From NCBI RefSeq assembly GCF_004101245.1, contig NZ_SCIN01000001.1, positions 1,254,784 through 1,318,783 on the forward strand: DNA of 64,000 nucleotides, written 5' to 3'. Positions 51,192 to 61,487 of the stretch are shown in pieces. Position numbers and translations under genes: made by a program. The notes below the pieces were generated by a model. That model did no database searches. It saw only the letters and a list, made by a program, of their open reading frames with translations, and was not told the origin of the DNA. This DNA comes from Sphingomonas sp. UV9 (lineage in GTDB: Bacteria > Pseudomonadota > Alphaproteobacteria > Sphingomonadales > Sphingomonadaceae). Within the stretch, counting starts at the first letter, position 1. Each line of letters opens with the position of its first letter.

Positions 51192-53423
51192 CTAACGCCG
51201 TTTGCCCTGATGACGGATGTTCGCCGGACGCCCGCGCCGCTTGATCTCACGCACCGGCTTGCGCCCGCCGCGCATGGGCGGCGCCGCGCCCTTGCCCTCG
51301 GGCATCTCGAACCGCAGCGCCCCCGATACCGGGTTCGCCTCCGCCAGCCGCAGCTCCAGCGTCTGGCCTTGCGCGAAGACGTCCCCGCTATGCTCGCCGG
51401 TCAGCGTCCGCGCGCCCTCGTCAAACCGGAAATACTCGCCGCCCAGGTCGCGCACCGGCATCAGGCCATCGCCGCCGATCCCTTCGACCGTCGCGAAGAA
51501 CCCGAAATTGGTGACGCCCGTGATGCGCACGTCCATGACTTGCCCGACCCGCTCCGACAGGAACGCTGCGACATAGCGATCGGTGGTGTCGCGCTCGGCC
51601 TCCATCGCGCGACGTTCGAGCCGGCTGATGATCTCGCCGACCGACTCCATGTTGGCCGCATCGTCCGCCGGCAGCCCGCCGTCGCCGAGCCCGTACGCGG
51701 ACACCAGCGAGCGGTGGACGAGCAGATCGGCATAGCGCCGGATCGGCGAGGTGAAATGCGCGTAACTGCCGAGACTCAGGCCGAAATGCCCATGATTGCC
51801 GGGCGCATAATAGGCCTGGGTCTGCGTGCGGAGGATCTGCTCCATCACCTGCGGGCGGAAATCGGCATCGCCGATCCGCTCGATGATGTGGTTGAAGGTC
51901 GCCGGGCGGACCACCTGCCCGAGCGCGAAGGGCACGTCGAACGTCTCGAGATATTCCTTCAGCGCCATCAGCTTTTCACGGCTCGGTGGCTCGTGGATGC
52001 GGTACATCACCGGCGCCTTCTTCGCCTCCAGCGCCTTCGCGGCAGCGACGTTCGCGGCGATCATGTAATCCTCGATCAGCCGATGCGCGTCGAGCCGTTC
52101 GCGGGGAGAGACGGACATGATCCGCCCCTTCTCGTCGAGCACCACGCGGCGTTCCGGCAGGTCGAGATCGAGCGGTGCGCGGGCATCGCGCGCCTTCGCC
52201 AGCGCATGCCAGCAGGCCCAGAGGGGCTGGAGCACCGCCAACATATCTCCCCGCCCGTCTACGGGAGGGGCGGAAGCGTCGATGATCGCCTGCGCCTCTT
52301 CATACGCAAGGTTCGCCGCGATCCGCACCACCGCGCGCGTAAACCGCCAAGACTTCAGCGACCCATCCTTGCCGATCCGCAAATGGCACGCGAGCGCCGC
52401 ACGGTCCGCGCCTTCCTTCAGCGAACACACCTCCGCCGACAGGATCTCAGGGAGCATCGGCACCACGCGGTCGGGGAAATATACCGAGTTCCCACGCCGC
52501 CGCGCCTCGCGGTCGACTTCGGACTTCGGCCGCACGTAAAAGCTCACGTCCGCAATCGCGACGATCGCCTTCCACCCGCCCGCGTTCGCAGGATCGTCAT
52601 CCGCCTCCGCCCACACCGCGTCGTCGTGATCGCGCGCATCCTCGGGGTCGATCGCGACGATCGGCAGGTCGCGCAGATCCTCGCGCCCCTCCCCCAGCGG
52701 CAGTTGCGACACGCGCTCCGCCTCGTCGAGCGTCTCCTGCGAGAACACGTCCGGAATACCCAGCTTGTGGATCGCGATCAGCGAGAAGCTGCGCGCGGCG
52801 AACGGATCGCCCAGCTTCGACACGACGCGCGCGGCGATCTTGGGCGGCTTGCCTGCGAGTTCCGCCAGCACCAGATCGCCAGGCGCGGCGCCCCCTGCAT
52901 CCGCCACCGCGAACTCCCGCCGCTCGCGCTTATCGACGCCGGTGAGCCACAGCCGACCCGCCTCCTCGCGCAGCACGCCGAGCACCTGTTCGGACGCGGG
53001 CGCCAGCACCTTCATCGGATGCGCGATCCAGCCGTTCCCAGCCTCCTCGGTCCGCGCAAGGATCCGCTCGCCGACCCCCAGCGCACCGCGCTTCCGCTCG
53101 CGAACACGGAGCCGTGGCGGCGGCACGCCTTCCGCTTCCCAGCGCTCGGGCACCGCCCAGACATTGCCGCCATCGTCGACATCGGCGATCCGCAGCACGG
53201 TCACCTTCGGGATACCGCCCATCTTGTGGAAGGCGCGACCGGGGGCGCTGTCGATCAGCCCCTCGTCGGCCATGTCCTTCAACAGCGCCTTGAGCCCGAT
53301 CTTGTCCTGCGCGCTGAGCCCGAAGCCCTTGGCGATCTCGCGCTTGCCCGCAGGCACGTCTGAGGTGGCGATGAAGTCGAGGATCTGCTCGCGCGTCGGA
53401 AGACCGGCTTTTGGTTTGTACAT
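51192..53423 (-). CDS. rnr: Ribonuclease R
   Basis: 743 residues, 3'-5' exoribonuclease that degrades structured RNA. Cold-shock-type domains precede the RNB domain with metal-binding Asp residues in IDPEDARDHDDAVW, and the HFTSPIRRYADLLVHR motif; an S1 domain follows (GVTNFGFFATVEGIGGDG) with a basic C-terminal tail. A short palindrome lies in the coding sequence near 52247 (PPVDGRGDM). Start MYKPKAGLPT at 53423. Confidence 0.94.
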   Translation of the reverse strand: MYKPKAGLPTREQILDFIATSDVPAGKREIAKGFGLSAQDKIGLKALLKDMADEGLIDSAPGRAFHKMGGIPKVTVLRIADVDDGGNVWAVPERWEAEGVPPPRLRVRERKRGALGVGERILARTEEAGNGWIAHPMKVLAPASEQVLGVLREEAGRLWLTGVDKRERREFAVADAGGAAPGDLVLAELAGKPPKIAARVVSKLGDPFAARSFSLIAIHKLGIPDVFSQETLDEAERVSQLPLGEGREDLRDLPIVAIDPEDARDHDDAVWAEADDDPANAGGWKAIVAIADVSFYVRPKSEVDREARRRGNSVYFPDRVVPMLPEILSAEVCSLKEGADRAALACHLRIGKDGSLKSWRFTRAVVRIAANLAYEEAQAIIDASAPPVDGRGDMLAVLQPLWACWHALAKARDARAPLDLDLPERRVVLDEKGRIMSVSPRERLDAHRLIEDYMIAANVAAAKALEAKKAPVMYRIHEPPSREKLMALKEYLETFDVPFALGQVVRPATFNHIIERIGDADFRPQVMEQILRTQTQAYYAPGNHGHFGLSLGSYAHFTSPIRRYADLLVHRSLVSAYGLGDGGLPADDAANMESVGEIISRLERRAMEAERDTTDRYVAAFLSERVGQVMDVRITGVTNFGFFATVEGIGGDGLMPVRDLGGEYFRFDEGARTLTGEHSGDVFAQGQTLELRLAEANPVSGALRFEMPEGKGAAPPMRGGRKPVREIKRRGRPANIRHQGKRR
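52247..52272. repeat. Family G palindrome inside rnr
   Basis: CTCCCCGCCCGT then CTACGGGAGGGGCGG, an imperfect hairpin of the same type as 30896 and 36466. It is read through in frame as about nine residues. Confidence 0.5.
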
Positions 53424-53679
53424 GGCACAGAGATAAGGACGCCGACCCGTTCCGTCACCCCGGAACCGGTCCGCGGTTCCGCCCAAGCGCCCCGGCCGCC
53501 GAACCGAACGGCGATTTTACGCAATCGGCCGCTTCTAATCGACCCGGTACGCACGCCCTGTCAGGAACATGATGCCGCAATACCGTCTATTTCGAGCATT
53601 CGGTATGCATCTGCCGCTTTACCACTTGCAACGGGTCCAGATCGGCATAGTCTGCTGAAAACAATCTAGGAGAGAGATC

Positions 53680-53949
53680 ATGGCATCGTCCCTGAAGCTC
53701 GAGGCGGATCCCGAAGACAAGAACCTCGTCATTCTGCAGAGCCTCATCTGCCTGTTGCGCGAAAAGAATGTCCTGACGCGCGCCGACATCGAGGAGCTGT
53801 GCGACAAGGTACAGGCGCGGGTCACCGATCACGACAGCGATCCGCTGCCCTGCCAGATGGAGGGCGCACGTGCCGCAGCAACCGAAGTCGCCCAGATCGG
53901 CGATTATATCGGTCGTAAATATGGCGGGAAACATCGGCGCTCGCTGTAA
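53680..53949 (+). CDS. Small soluble helical protein, unknown
   Basis: 89 residues, predicted all-helical, with LVILQSLICLLREKNVLTRADIEEL-type opening (split here as LVILQSLICLLREK and NVLTRADIEELCDKV) resembling small cytosolic regulators. AGGAGAGAGATC precedes the ATG. Divergent from rnr. Function not recognised. Confidence 0.75.
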   Translation: MASSLKLEADPEDKNLVILQSLICLLREKNVLTRADIEELCDKVQARVTDHDSDPLPCQMEGARAAATEVAQIGDYIGRKYGGKHRRSL

Positions 53950-54260
53950 CGCCATCTACCGATCGCCGGGGTAAGGGGAAAACTCCAGCCTAACCGGGGC
54001 CCCGCCAGCCGAACTCGGCTGTCGTCGGATCAAGTAGAGGGCCGCCCCGCCGTCGATCGCGCGGACGGCTGAGCGCGGCATCGTCGCGCGGTCGGGCCGT
54101 GTTCACGCTCGCCCGCCGTCCCTCGAAAGCGCCTCGTAGTTCGACCCCAACGCCAGCCCTAGCATTTGCCGAACCGGGCGCCGGACTTCACCCGCGACGC
54201 CACCTGCATCCAAAGCTACCGCCTCAGCGGGACGACCGGGTGGTCAGCCACCCGACGATT
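53950..54260. other. Intergenic stretch without recognisable gene
   Basis: About 310 GC-rich bases between convergent genes. I see no convincing gene, terminator or repeat here. Confidence 0.4.
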
Positions 54261-54980
54261 TCAGCTGGCGACGAAGCAGGTTTCGCCCGCCACCCGCAGC
54301 CGACCACAGATATCCGCCGCCTGGTTCGCACTGCCGGCATTCACCCGCAGCCGATACAGCGTGCGTCCGCCCGTCGCGACCGGCTGGACCGACTTGCCGA
54401 GTGCCGCGATATACGAAAAGCGCTTCGAGAAATTCGTCCAGGCCGCGTTCGCGACGGCCTCGCTGGGATAGGCACCCAGCTGGACCAGCGAGCCGCCGGT
54501 TGCCGCGCCCGCGGTGCCCGAGCGTGATGGCGCCATCGGTGCCGCCGCGACCAGACGGCCACTCGACGCCGGCACCTGCGCGACGGCATTGCGACCCGCC
54601 GCGTCGGACGTCTTGGGCGCCACCGCGCGCTTGCCGTCGACCGGGGCTTCCGGAACGCCGCGCAGGTCGATCGCACCATTGCCCGACTTGCCGGCGCTGG
54701 TCGCGATCGCCGACTCGCCCTCGCCCTTGACCTTCAGGCCGCCGGCGTCGTCGGGCTTGACCTTATAGTCGCCTTCCTGCGCGGCGATCAGCTGGCCGTC
54801 GCCCGTGGGCGTGCGCTGTTGCAGCTTGTAGATACCGAAGATGATCGCCGCGAGCACCGCCAGGCCGAGTACGACCAGTGCGATCACGCGGCCGATGCCG
54901 ACCGTGTCCTGCTCGTCCGGTTCGACGGTTTCGAGCCAGGGGAGCCGGTCTTCCTCGCGCAGATCCATGTCTTCGGCCAT
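54261..54980 (-). CDS. SPOR-domain membrane protein
   Basis: 239 residues. An acidic cytosolic N-terminus, one transmembrane helix (VIALVVLGLAVLAAIIFGIY), a low-complexity periplasmic linker, and a C-terminal SPOR domain (GSLVQLGAYPSEAVANAAW to RLRVNAGSANQAADICGRL). SPOR domains bind denuded peptidoglycan at the septum, so a cell-division role is likely. The ATG overlaps the argS stop (TGATG). Confidence 0.88.
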   Translation of the reverse strand: MAEDMDLREEDRLPWLETVEPDEQDTVGIGRVIALVVLGLAVLAAIIFGIYKLQQRTPTGDGQLIAAQEGDYKVKPDDAGGLKVKGEGESAIATSAGKSGNGAIDLRGVPEAPVDGKRAVAPKTSDAAGRNAVAQVPASSGRLVAAAPMAPSRSGTAGAATGGSLVQLGAYPSEAVANAAWTNFSKRFSYIAALGKSVQPVATGGRTLYRLRVNAGSANQAADICGRLRVAGETCFVAS

Positions 54981-56704
54981 CACTTCATCTCCGAAACCGC
55001 TTCGACACCCATGATGGCGAGGCCATTATGAATAATCTGCCCTATAGCGGACGCCAAGAAAAGCCGGGCTGCGGTCGCCTGCGGATCCTCGATCACCAGG
55101 AAGCGGCGATCGGGGCGGTCGTTGCCGACATTCCACAGCGCATGAAACGCCGCGGCCAAGTCATAGAGATAGAACGCGATTCTATGCGGCTCGCGCGCCG
55201 TCGAGGCGATCTCGACGAGCCGCGGAAACTGCGCCGCGAGTTGCACGAGCGCCAGTTCGTCCGTATCAAGCCGGGACAGATCGGCGGAAATCGGCGTAAT
55301 TCCTGCCTCCGCCGCGCGCCGGTGCAGCGATGCGATTCGGGCATGCGCGTACTGGACGTAGAAAACCGGATTGTCCTTCGACGCCTCGACCACCTTGGCG
55401 AAGTCGAAATCCATCTGCGCATCGGAGCGCCGGGTCAGCATCGTAAAGCGCACGACATCCTTGCCGACCTCGCGCACGACGTCCGCCAGCGTGACGAAGT
55501 TGCCCGACCGCTTCGACATCTTGACCGGCTCGCCGTTGCGCAACAGCCGGACCATCTGGACCAGCTTCACGTCGAACCGCGTCTTGCCGCCGGTCAGCGC
55601 CGCCACCGCCGCCACGATCCGCTTGACCGTCCCGCCATGATCCGCGCCCCAGATGTCGATCAGCTGGTCGGCGCTCTGGCTCTTCTGGAAATGATAGGCG
55701 AGATCGGCGCCGAAATAGGTCCACGACCCGTTCGACTTCTTGATCGGCCGGTCCTGGTCGTCGCCGAACTGCGTCGAGCGGAACAGCGGCAGCTCGACCG
55801 GCTCCCAATCGTCCGGCGTCTCGCCCTTCGGCGCCTCGAGCACGCCGTCATACACCAGATCGCGCGACCGCAATTCGGCCTCGGCCGCCTCGGGCTTCTT
55901 CGCGGCCTGGAGCTCTGCCTCCGACGAGAATACCTCGTGCTCGATCCCGAGCAGCGCGAGATCGGCGCGGATCATCACCATCATCGCCGCGACCGCCTGC
56001 GTGCGGAAGGTGGCCAGCCATTCGCTCTCGGGTGCGCCGACATACCGGTCGCCGAATTCCTTCGCGAGCGACTGGCCGACGGGGACGAGATAGTCGCCAG
56101 GATACAGCCCCTCGGGGATCTCGACGGTCTCGCCGAGCGCCTCGCGGTACCGCAGGTGTACGGAACGGGCGAGCACGTCGACCTGGCCGCCTGCATCGTT
56201 GACGTAATATTCGCGGATCACGCGGTGCCCGGCGAATTCGAGCAGGCTGGCGAGCGCATCGCCGACCACCGCGCCGCGACAATGCCCCATGTGCATCGGC
56301 CCGGTCGGATTGGCCGAGACATATTCGATATTGACGGTGATCCCCTCGCCCTGCTTCGAGCGGCCGTAATCGGCACCCGCCGCCGGGATCGCCGCCAGTT
56401 CGGCACGCCAGGCGTCGTCGGTCAGCTTCATGTTGATGAAGCCCGGCCCGGCGACGCTCGCCGACGCGACGTCCTCCAGCTTCGACAGCTCGACCACCAG
56501 CGCATCCGCGACCACACGCGGATTGGTCTTGGCGGGCTTGGCGAGCACCATCGCGGCATTGGTCGCGAGATCGCCGTGGCTCGTGTCGCGCGGCGGCTCG
56601 ACGGTCACGTTCTTGCGGTCGAGCCCAGCCGGCAGCGTCCCCGCCGCAGTCAGCGTATCGAGCGCCGCATCGATATGCGCGGCAAAACGGGTGTAGAGCG
56701 TCAT
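54980..56704 (-). CDS. argS: Arginyl-tRNA synthetase
   Basis: 574 residues, normal length. The HIGH motif is PTGPMHMGHCRGAVVGDAL. An N-terminal additional domain (DTSHGDLATNAAMVLAK) and C-terminal DALR anticodon domain (RLVEIASTAREPHRIAFYL) are present. The KMSKS-like element is MSKRSGNFVTL. Operon with the SPOR gene and, further downstream, none. Confidence 0.97.
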   Translation of the reverse strand: MTLYTRFAAHIDAALDTLTAAGTLPAGLDRKNVTVEPPRDTSHGDLATNAAMVLAKPAKTNPRVVADALVVELSKLEDVASASVAGPGFINMKLTDDAWRAELAAIPAAGADYGRSKQGEGITVNIEYVSANPTGPMHMGHCRGAVVGDALASLLEFAGHRVIREYYVNDAGGQVDVLARSVHLRYREALGETVEIPEGLYPGDYLVPVGQSLAKEFGDRYVGAPESEWLATFRTQAVAAMMVMIRADLALLGIEHEVFSSEAELQAAKKPEAAEAELRSRDLVYDGVLEAPKGETPDDWEPVELPLFRSTQFGDDQDRPIKKSNGSWTYFGADLAYHFQKSQSADQLIDIWGADHGGTVKRIVAAVAALTGGKTRFDVKLVQMVRLLRNGEPVKMSKRSGNFVTLADVVREVGKDVVRFTMLTRRSDAQMDFDFAKVVEASKDNPVFYVQYAHARIASLHRRAAEAGITPISADLSRLDTDELALVQLAAQFPRLVEIASTAREPHRIAFYLYDLAAAFHALWNVGNDRPDRRFLVIEDPQATAARLFLASAIGQIIHNGLAIMGVEAVSEMK

Positions 56705-56901
56705 GGCAATTCCGGTATCACAAGGAAGCGCGCGCTCTAGACCAAAGCCGGGTGACGCTCAATTTTAATCCCGCCGCGGAAGAGGCGGGCCGTAACCGTT
56801 CCCCAGCGGACGCGGGGGCGCAGCTAAATCACGCTCATCGCGCGAGATCCTGGCCCCCCCCGCGTTCGCGAGGGACCAGAAACTCCGGTTCAAAACCTAC
56901 C

Positions 56902-58056
56902 TCAAACCCGCACCAACCCCTCGACCGCCACCGTCTTCGCGCTCGCCGGGAACAGCGCCGCCATCGCCCGCGCCGGCTCGATGCCGAAATGCGACGACAC
57001 CGCCCCGCCGATGAACGCATCCAGCTGCATCGTCGGCTTCAGATCGCGCGCCTCGTACAGCGCGGCGGGGGCGAGGCCCGGCCAGTCCGACACGACCCGC
57101 CCGCCCTTCACCGCGCCCCCGAACAGCATCGCCGCCGTACCCGTCCCGTGATCGGTGCCGCCGGTGCCGTTCACCGCGACCGTCCGCCCGAACTCGGTCG
57201 CGACCAGCACCATCGTATCCGCCCATAACGGCCCCAACCCGGCCTGGAGCGACGCGATCATCGCATCGAGGCCCTTCAACTGCGCGGCGAGCCGACCGCG
57301 CTGGCCGGTATGCGTATCCCACCCGCCCGTCTCGATCATCGCGATCCGCGCGCCATTGGCGGGCTTCAGCAACCGTGCGGCGAGCGCGCCGGTCGCGGCG
57401 GCATTGCGGCCGCCGTCCTGGCCGAGATCGCTGGTCAGCTGGCGCGTCGCCATCGCCTCGCTCCACAGCGCATGCAATTGCCGGTCGCCGTCGTACAGCA
57501 TCGCCACCCGCTGCAGCAGATCGTCCGACGCATCGGGCAGGTTCGACGGCGCATAAGATGCCACCTCGCGCCCGCCGCGCAGCGCCATCGGCACGGTCGC
57601 CGCCACCGCGATCGCGCGCGCTTGATCCGCGGGCAGTACGCCGAGCAGCCGGTTCAGCCACCCGTCGCGCACTTGGTACGCGCTCGCGCCGCCCGTCTCG
57701 AGCACGTTCTGCCCGTCGAAATGCGACCGATCGCGATAGGGCGAGGCGATCGCGTGCGCGAACAGCGCCTGGCCCTGTTTGTAGAGGCCAGCGCTCGCCG
57801 TCATCGCCGGATGCAACGCGAACATGCCGTCCAGCTTCGCCCCCGTGGCGAAGTCGGCCGCAAGACCACCGCGGACACCCGCGAACGCCGGATCGCCGAC
57901 CGCACCGATCGTGCCGAGCCCGTCCGCCGCCCCGCGCTGGATGACGAACACGAACCGCTTGTTCGTCGCGGCCCTTGCGAAGGCGATGCGCGGCGCGAAG
58001 GCGGACGCCAGCACGCCGAGCGTACCGGTCGAGAGGAAGGAACGACGATCGAGCAT
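56902..58056 (-). CDS. DUF1501 protein, Tat-exported
   Basis: 384 residues. A twin-arginine signal begins MLDRRSFLSTGTLGVLA. The sulfatase-like fold of DUF1501 shows FVIQRGAADGLGTI, IETGGWDTHTGQRG, LVATEFGRTVAVNGTGGTD and HGTGTAAMLFGG. Substrate unknown. It starts within the stop region of the DUF1800 gene; the pair is a common two-gene unit. Confidence 0.9.
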   Translation of the reverse strand: MLDRRSFLSTGTLGVLASAFAPRIAFARAATNKRFVFVIQRGAADGLGTIGAVGDPAFAGVRGGLAADFATGAKLDGMFALHPAMTASAGLYKQGQALFAHAIASPYRDRSHFDGQNVLETGGASAYQVRDGWLNRLLGVLPADQARAIAVAATVPMALRGGREVASYAPSNLPDASDDLLQRVAMLYDGDRQLHALWSEAMATRQLTSDLGQDGGRNAAATGALAARLLKPANGARIAMIETGGWDTHTGQRGRLAAQLKGLDAMIASLQAGLGPLWADTMVLVATEFGRTVAVNGTGGTDHGTGTAAMLFGGAVKGGRVVSDWPGLAPAALYEARDLKPTMQLDAFIGGAVSSHFGIEPARAMAALFPASAKTVAVEGLVRV

Positions 58057-58058
58057 GA

Positions 58059-59576
58059 CTATCTCCGCATCGATTCAGGGGCGACGAGCAGCAGTGCGAG
58101 CGCCTGCGCCGGGCTTTCCGCACGCGCGAGCGCCTGCGTGGTGGCGGGACTGAGCGAGGCCGGGAACAGCGTCGGCGCCAGCGCGCGGGCATCGACCGGC
58201 CCGGCACGCGCGGCAAACCGCTCCGCCGCCTCCACCCGCCGCAGGATCGCGTCGGGTCCGGCCCAGGCCGCCGCAATATCGTCGTAGCCGACCGGTTGCC
58301 CCGGCTTCCACACCGGCTGGCCGAGCTGGTTCATCATCCCCACCGTCACCCCCGGCTGGACGATCGTCGTGCCGAGCGCACGCTGCGTCGAGACATACCA
58401 TTCCCACGGCGATTTGAATTTCACCGGCTGCGTCACCCACGCTTCGGGGGACGCGACCAGCGCGCGGTAAACCGTCGGCAGGTCGCCGCCCGATGCGAGG
58501 AACGCGGCCTGGAGGCGCTTCACCATCGCCGGCGGCGGCGTGTCGCCCGCGAAATGCCGCGCGAGCTTTGTCGCGATATGAGTCGCGGTCGCCGGATGCA
58601 CGGCAAGATCGGCCAGCACCGCCTGTGCCTGCGCCTCGCCTGCCGCGGGATAGCGCTTGCCCATCACGGTCCGGTCGCCCGGCTGATGCATCTCGGCGAG
58701 GAAGACGAACGCGCCAGGACGCGCGTCATCCTGCATGCGCGCACCCGGCCCGCGACCGATCCCCGCGACCGTCCAGCCGGTCATCGCCCGCGCGAATTCG
58801 GTGACATCGGCCTGGGTGTACCCGCTGCGGACGCCTAGCGTGTGCAACTCCATGATTTCACGCGCGAGATTTTCGTTGAGGCCGGAGCGTCGCCGGGGTC
58901 GGCGCGCGGCGAACGGGCTGTCGGGGCCGACCGATACCGCCTGGTCGAGATACAGCAGCATCGCCGGATGGCGCTCGACCGCGTTCAGCATGTCGGCGAA
59001 CGTGCCGAGCACATGCGGGCGGATCGCCTCGAACTCCATCGGCCCGGCGAGCCCGGTGACTTCGAGCTTGTCGGTCGAGACCGCGAAATGGTTCGCCCAG
59101 AAATGCACGAGCCGCTCGACGAACGGCGTATCGCTCGTCACCGCGGCGATCGTCCGTGCCGCGACCGCGCCGCCGTAATCGTCGCGACTCTGCTTGCCCG
59201 CGCGTTGCCGCGCGGCTCGCCGGGCCGCCGCGCCGGGATCTTCGGCGGGATCTTCAGCGGCGGGACCGGGTGTAACGGGCGGGGCCATAGCGGCGGTCAT
59301 GGCTGGCATGGCCGGCGCCGTCATCGGCGTAGAAGCACCCGGCGCCGGTTTGGGCCTGCGCGGCCCGAACTCCGCCCTGATCATCCTCTGTTGCGCAAAA
59401 TACGTCGCCAGGGTCGCCGAAACGCTCGCCGTCGATGGCGCCCCGGCGATCGCCGCAGGCCGCACATTGAAGCGCTCGCACTGCGCCAGCACCCATTTCG
59501 CTGGATCGCCGGAAACGCCGTCACCGGGCCTTGCACCAAGGCCGAACCGATTGAGCGCGATACTGGAAGCAGACAC
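58059..59576 (-). CDS. DUF1800 protein
   Basis: 505 residues, GTG start with GGAGAGGGATC upstream. The family N-terminus is ALNRFGLGARPGD; later NENLAREIMELHTLGV, TEFARAMTGWTVAG and FKSPWEWYVSTQRAL. A Pro/Ala-rich insertion lies at about residues 75-120. It pairs with DUF1501. Function unknown. Confidence 0.9.
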   Translation of the reverse strand: MSASSIALNRFGLGARPGDGVSGDPAKWVLAQCERFNVRPAAIAGAPSTASVSATLATYFAQQRMIRAEFGPRRPKPAPGASTPMTAPAMPAMTAAMAPPVTPGPAAEDPAEDPGAAARRAARQRAGKQSRDDYGGAVAARTIAAVTSDTPFVERLVHFWANHFAVSTDKLEVTGLAGPMEFEAIRPHVLGTFADMLNAVERHPAMLLYLDQAVSVGPDSPFAARRPRRRSGLNENLAREIMELHTLGVRSGYTQADVTEFARAMTGWTVAGIGRGPGARMQDDARPGAFVFLAEMHQPGDRTVMGKRYPAAGEAQAQAVLADLAVHPATATHIATKLARHFAGDTPPPAMVKRLQAAFLASGGDLPTVYRALVASPEAWVTQPVKFKSPWEWYVSTQRALGTTIVQPGVTVGMMNQLGQPVWKPGQPVGYDDIAAAWAGPDAILRRVEAAERFAARAGPVDARALAPTLFPASLSPATTQALARAESPAQALALLLVAPESMRR

Positions 59577-59793
59577 GATCCCTCTCCTTCATGTCGGCTA
59601 TGCGCCTGAGATGTCGCGCAACTATGTCATCGTCACGGTTCACCGCATCGACAGCTCGATACGTCGTTGCAGCGCGCGCAATCATGATCGCCGGCTTTGC
59701 AATTGCAGCCCATGCTGCACTGCAATATTTATCCGACTCGAGAGTTGGGAGAAGACCTGATCCGGCTCGACGCACAACGCGGGAGACACGATC

Positions 59794-60087
59794 ATGCGCA
59801 ATAGTTTCAAGATCATCGCAGCAGCAGCCGCCGCCCTCACCTCGACCATCGGCATGGCCGCAGACGCCAAGCAGCGCTTCGTCCACGAGGGCAGCACCTA
59901 TGTCTACACCTCGACGCAGGACGGTGGCCGCCAGGTCATCGACGGTCGTCGCTATCCCTCGGGCCAGAAGTTCCACCTGATCGTGCGCGGCGATCGCGTA
60001 TCGGGTGTGTCGGCCGGCGTACCGGTCGCGTTCAAGACCGCCGAAGCCACCGGCGCAGCCGGCGGCGTCGCCTCGGCCACGCGCTAA
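59794..60087 (+). CDS. Small exported protein, unknown
   Basis: 97 residues. Signal peptide (FKIIAAAAAALTSTIGMAADA), then a beta-rich part (RFVHEGSTYVYTSTQDGGR, GQKFHLIVRGDRVSGVSAG). Probably periplasmic. GGGAGACACG precedes the ATG. Family not recognised. Confidence 0.75.
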   Translation: MRNSFKIIAAAAAALTSTIGMAADAKQRFVHEGSTYVYTSTQDGGRQVIDGRRYPSGQKFHLIVRGDRVSGVSAGVPVAFKTAEATGAAGGVASATR

Positions 60088-60113
60088 ACGTCGCCAACCT
60101 CGTCGACGACACG

Positions 60114-60149
60114 ATCGGCGGTCTGACCAAGGTCCGGCCGCCGATTTGC
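60114..60149 (+). terminator. Possible terminator after the small exported protein
   Basis: ATCGGCGG pairs with CCGCCGAT around a 16-base loop, then TTGCG. Weak T-tract. Confidence 0.4.
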
Positions 60150-60170
60150 GTTAGAGCCACGTCTATTACG

Positions 60171-60293
60171 TTCCTCTCCCGCCAGGGGGAGGTGGCTGGC
60201 TCTTGCCAGACGGAGGGGGAGGACAGGCAAACCGAGGTTCCGTGTCCGCCCCCTCCGTCGCTTCGCGCCACCTCCCCCTCGCGGGGCAGGATA
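60171..60293. repeat. Composite palindromic repeat, family A (full length)
   Basis: Same nested architecture as 7410-7534: outer TTCCTCTCCCGCC/AGGGGGAGG and CACCTCCCCCT/GCGGGGCAGGA, inner GACGGAGGGGGAGGA and CCCCCTCCGTCGC. It fills the gap before dgt. Confidence 0.85.
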
Positions 60294-60302
60294 AGCGCCG
60301 CC

Positions 60303-61487
60303 CTAAAACCCCTCGGGCAGATCGATCGGCCCGACCAGTTCGCGGTAGCGCGACACGGCGTAGCGATCCGTCATCCCCGCAATGAAATCCGCGATATGCC
60401 GGCTGCGATCGGGATCCTCCGACGGCAGCCGCTCGCGCCATTCCTCGGGAATCGTCGCGGGATCGTCGCGATAGACCGCGAACAGGCCGGCAACGATCCC
60501 GTTCGCCGCATCCGCCGCCGCCAATTGGCGCGGGTGGTGATAGAGATTGGCGTACATGAAGCGCTTCAGGTCGCGCTCCGCCTCGCGCATTGCGGGCGAG
60601 AAACCGACCAGGCATTGCCCGGCAGCACGCACATCATCGACGTCCGTCACGCCACTCGCCGCGATCCGCTGGCGGGTTTCGGCGATCAGGTCGTTGACCA
60701 TCGTCCCGATCTGCGTGCGGACGAGTTCGCCGACCAGCCGCTTCGGTGCGATGTCGGGAAAGCGGCGCCGCACGTCGTCCCAGCCGCGTGCGACCAACGG
60801 CACGGCGAGCATCTGGTCGAGCGTCAAAAGGCCGGCGCGCAAGCCATCGTCGATGTCGTGATTGTCGTACGCGATATCGTCCGCGATCGCCGCGACCTGT
60901 GCCTCCAGTGACGAGAAACTGGTCAACGCCAGCGGAAACTCCGCATCCGCCGCCGCCAGCGCCCAACCCGGATTCCGCACCGGCCCATTATGCTTGGCGA
61001 GCCCCTCCAGCGTTTCCCACGTCAGGTTGAGCCCGTTCCACATCGGATAGGGCCGCTCGATCGTCATCAGCGTGCGGAGCGTGTGACCATTATGATCGAA
61101 CCCGCCCTGCCCCCCGTCTTCGACCGAAGGCATCAGTGCCGCCTTCAGCGCATCCTCGCCGGCATGGCCGAACGGCGGATGGCCGATGTCGTGCGCGAGA
61201 CACAGCGCCTCGGTCAGGTCCTCGTTCAGCGCCAGCGTCCGCGCGATCGTCCGGCCGATCTGCGCGACCTCCAGGCTGTGCGTCAGGCGGACCCGGAAAT
61301 GGTCGCCGTCGGGCGCCATGAACACCTGCGTCTTGTGACGCAGCCGTCGGAAGCTGATCGAGTGGATGATCCGGTCGCGGTCGCGCTGGAACGCATCGCG
61401 CGGCCCGCGGACGGACCCGTTCTGTTCCTCGTGGAGACGTCCTTTGCTGCGCGCCGGGTCCGAAGCCCAGGGCGCGCGGTAACTCAC
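60303..61487 (-). CDS. dgt: Deoxyguanosinetriphosphate triphosphohydrolase-like protein
   Basis: 394 residues, HD-domain dNTPase. Motifs are the substrate loop [14 protein letters not shown], HxxxHD in [32 protein letters not shown] and [12 protein letters not shown]. The GTG start overlaps the stop of the TPR-SPOR gene (GTGA), so the two are translationally coupled. Confidence 0.93.
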   Translation of the reverse strand: MSYRAPWASDPARSKGRLHEEQNGSVRGPRDAFQRDRDRIIHSISFRRLRHKTQVFMAPDGDHFRVRLTHSLEVAQIGRTIARTLALNEDLTEALCLAHDIGHPPFGHAGEDALKAALMPSVEDGGQGGFDHNGHTLRTLMTIERPYPMWNGLNLTWETLEGLAKHNGPVRNPGWALAAADAEFPLALTSFSSLEAQVAAIADDIAYDNHDIDDGLRAGLLTLDQMLAVPLVARGWDDVRRRFPDIAPKRLVGELVRTQIGTMVNDLIAETRQRIAASGVTDVDDVRAAGQCLVGFSPAMREAERDLKRFMYANLYHHPRQLAAADAANGIVAGLFAVYRDDPATIPEEWRERLPSEDPDRSRHIADFIAGMTDRYAVSRYRELVGPIDLPEGF

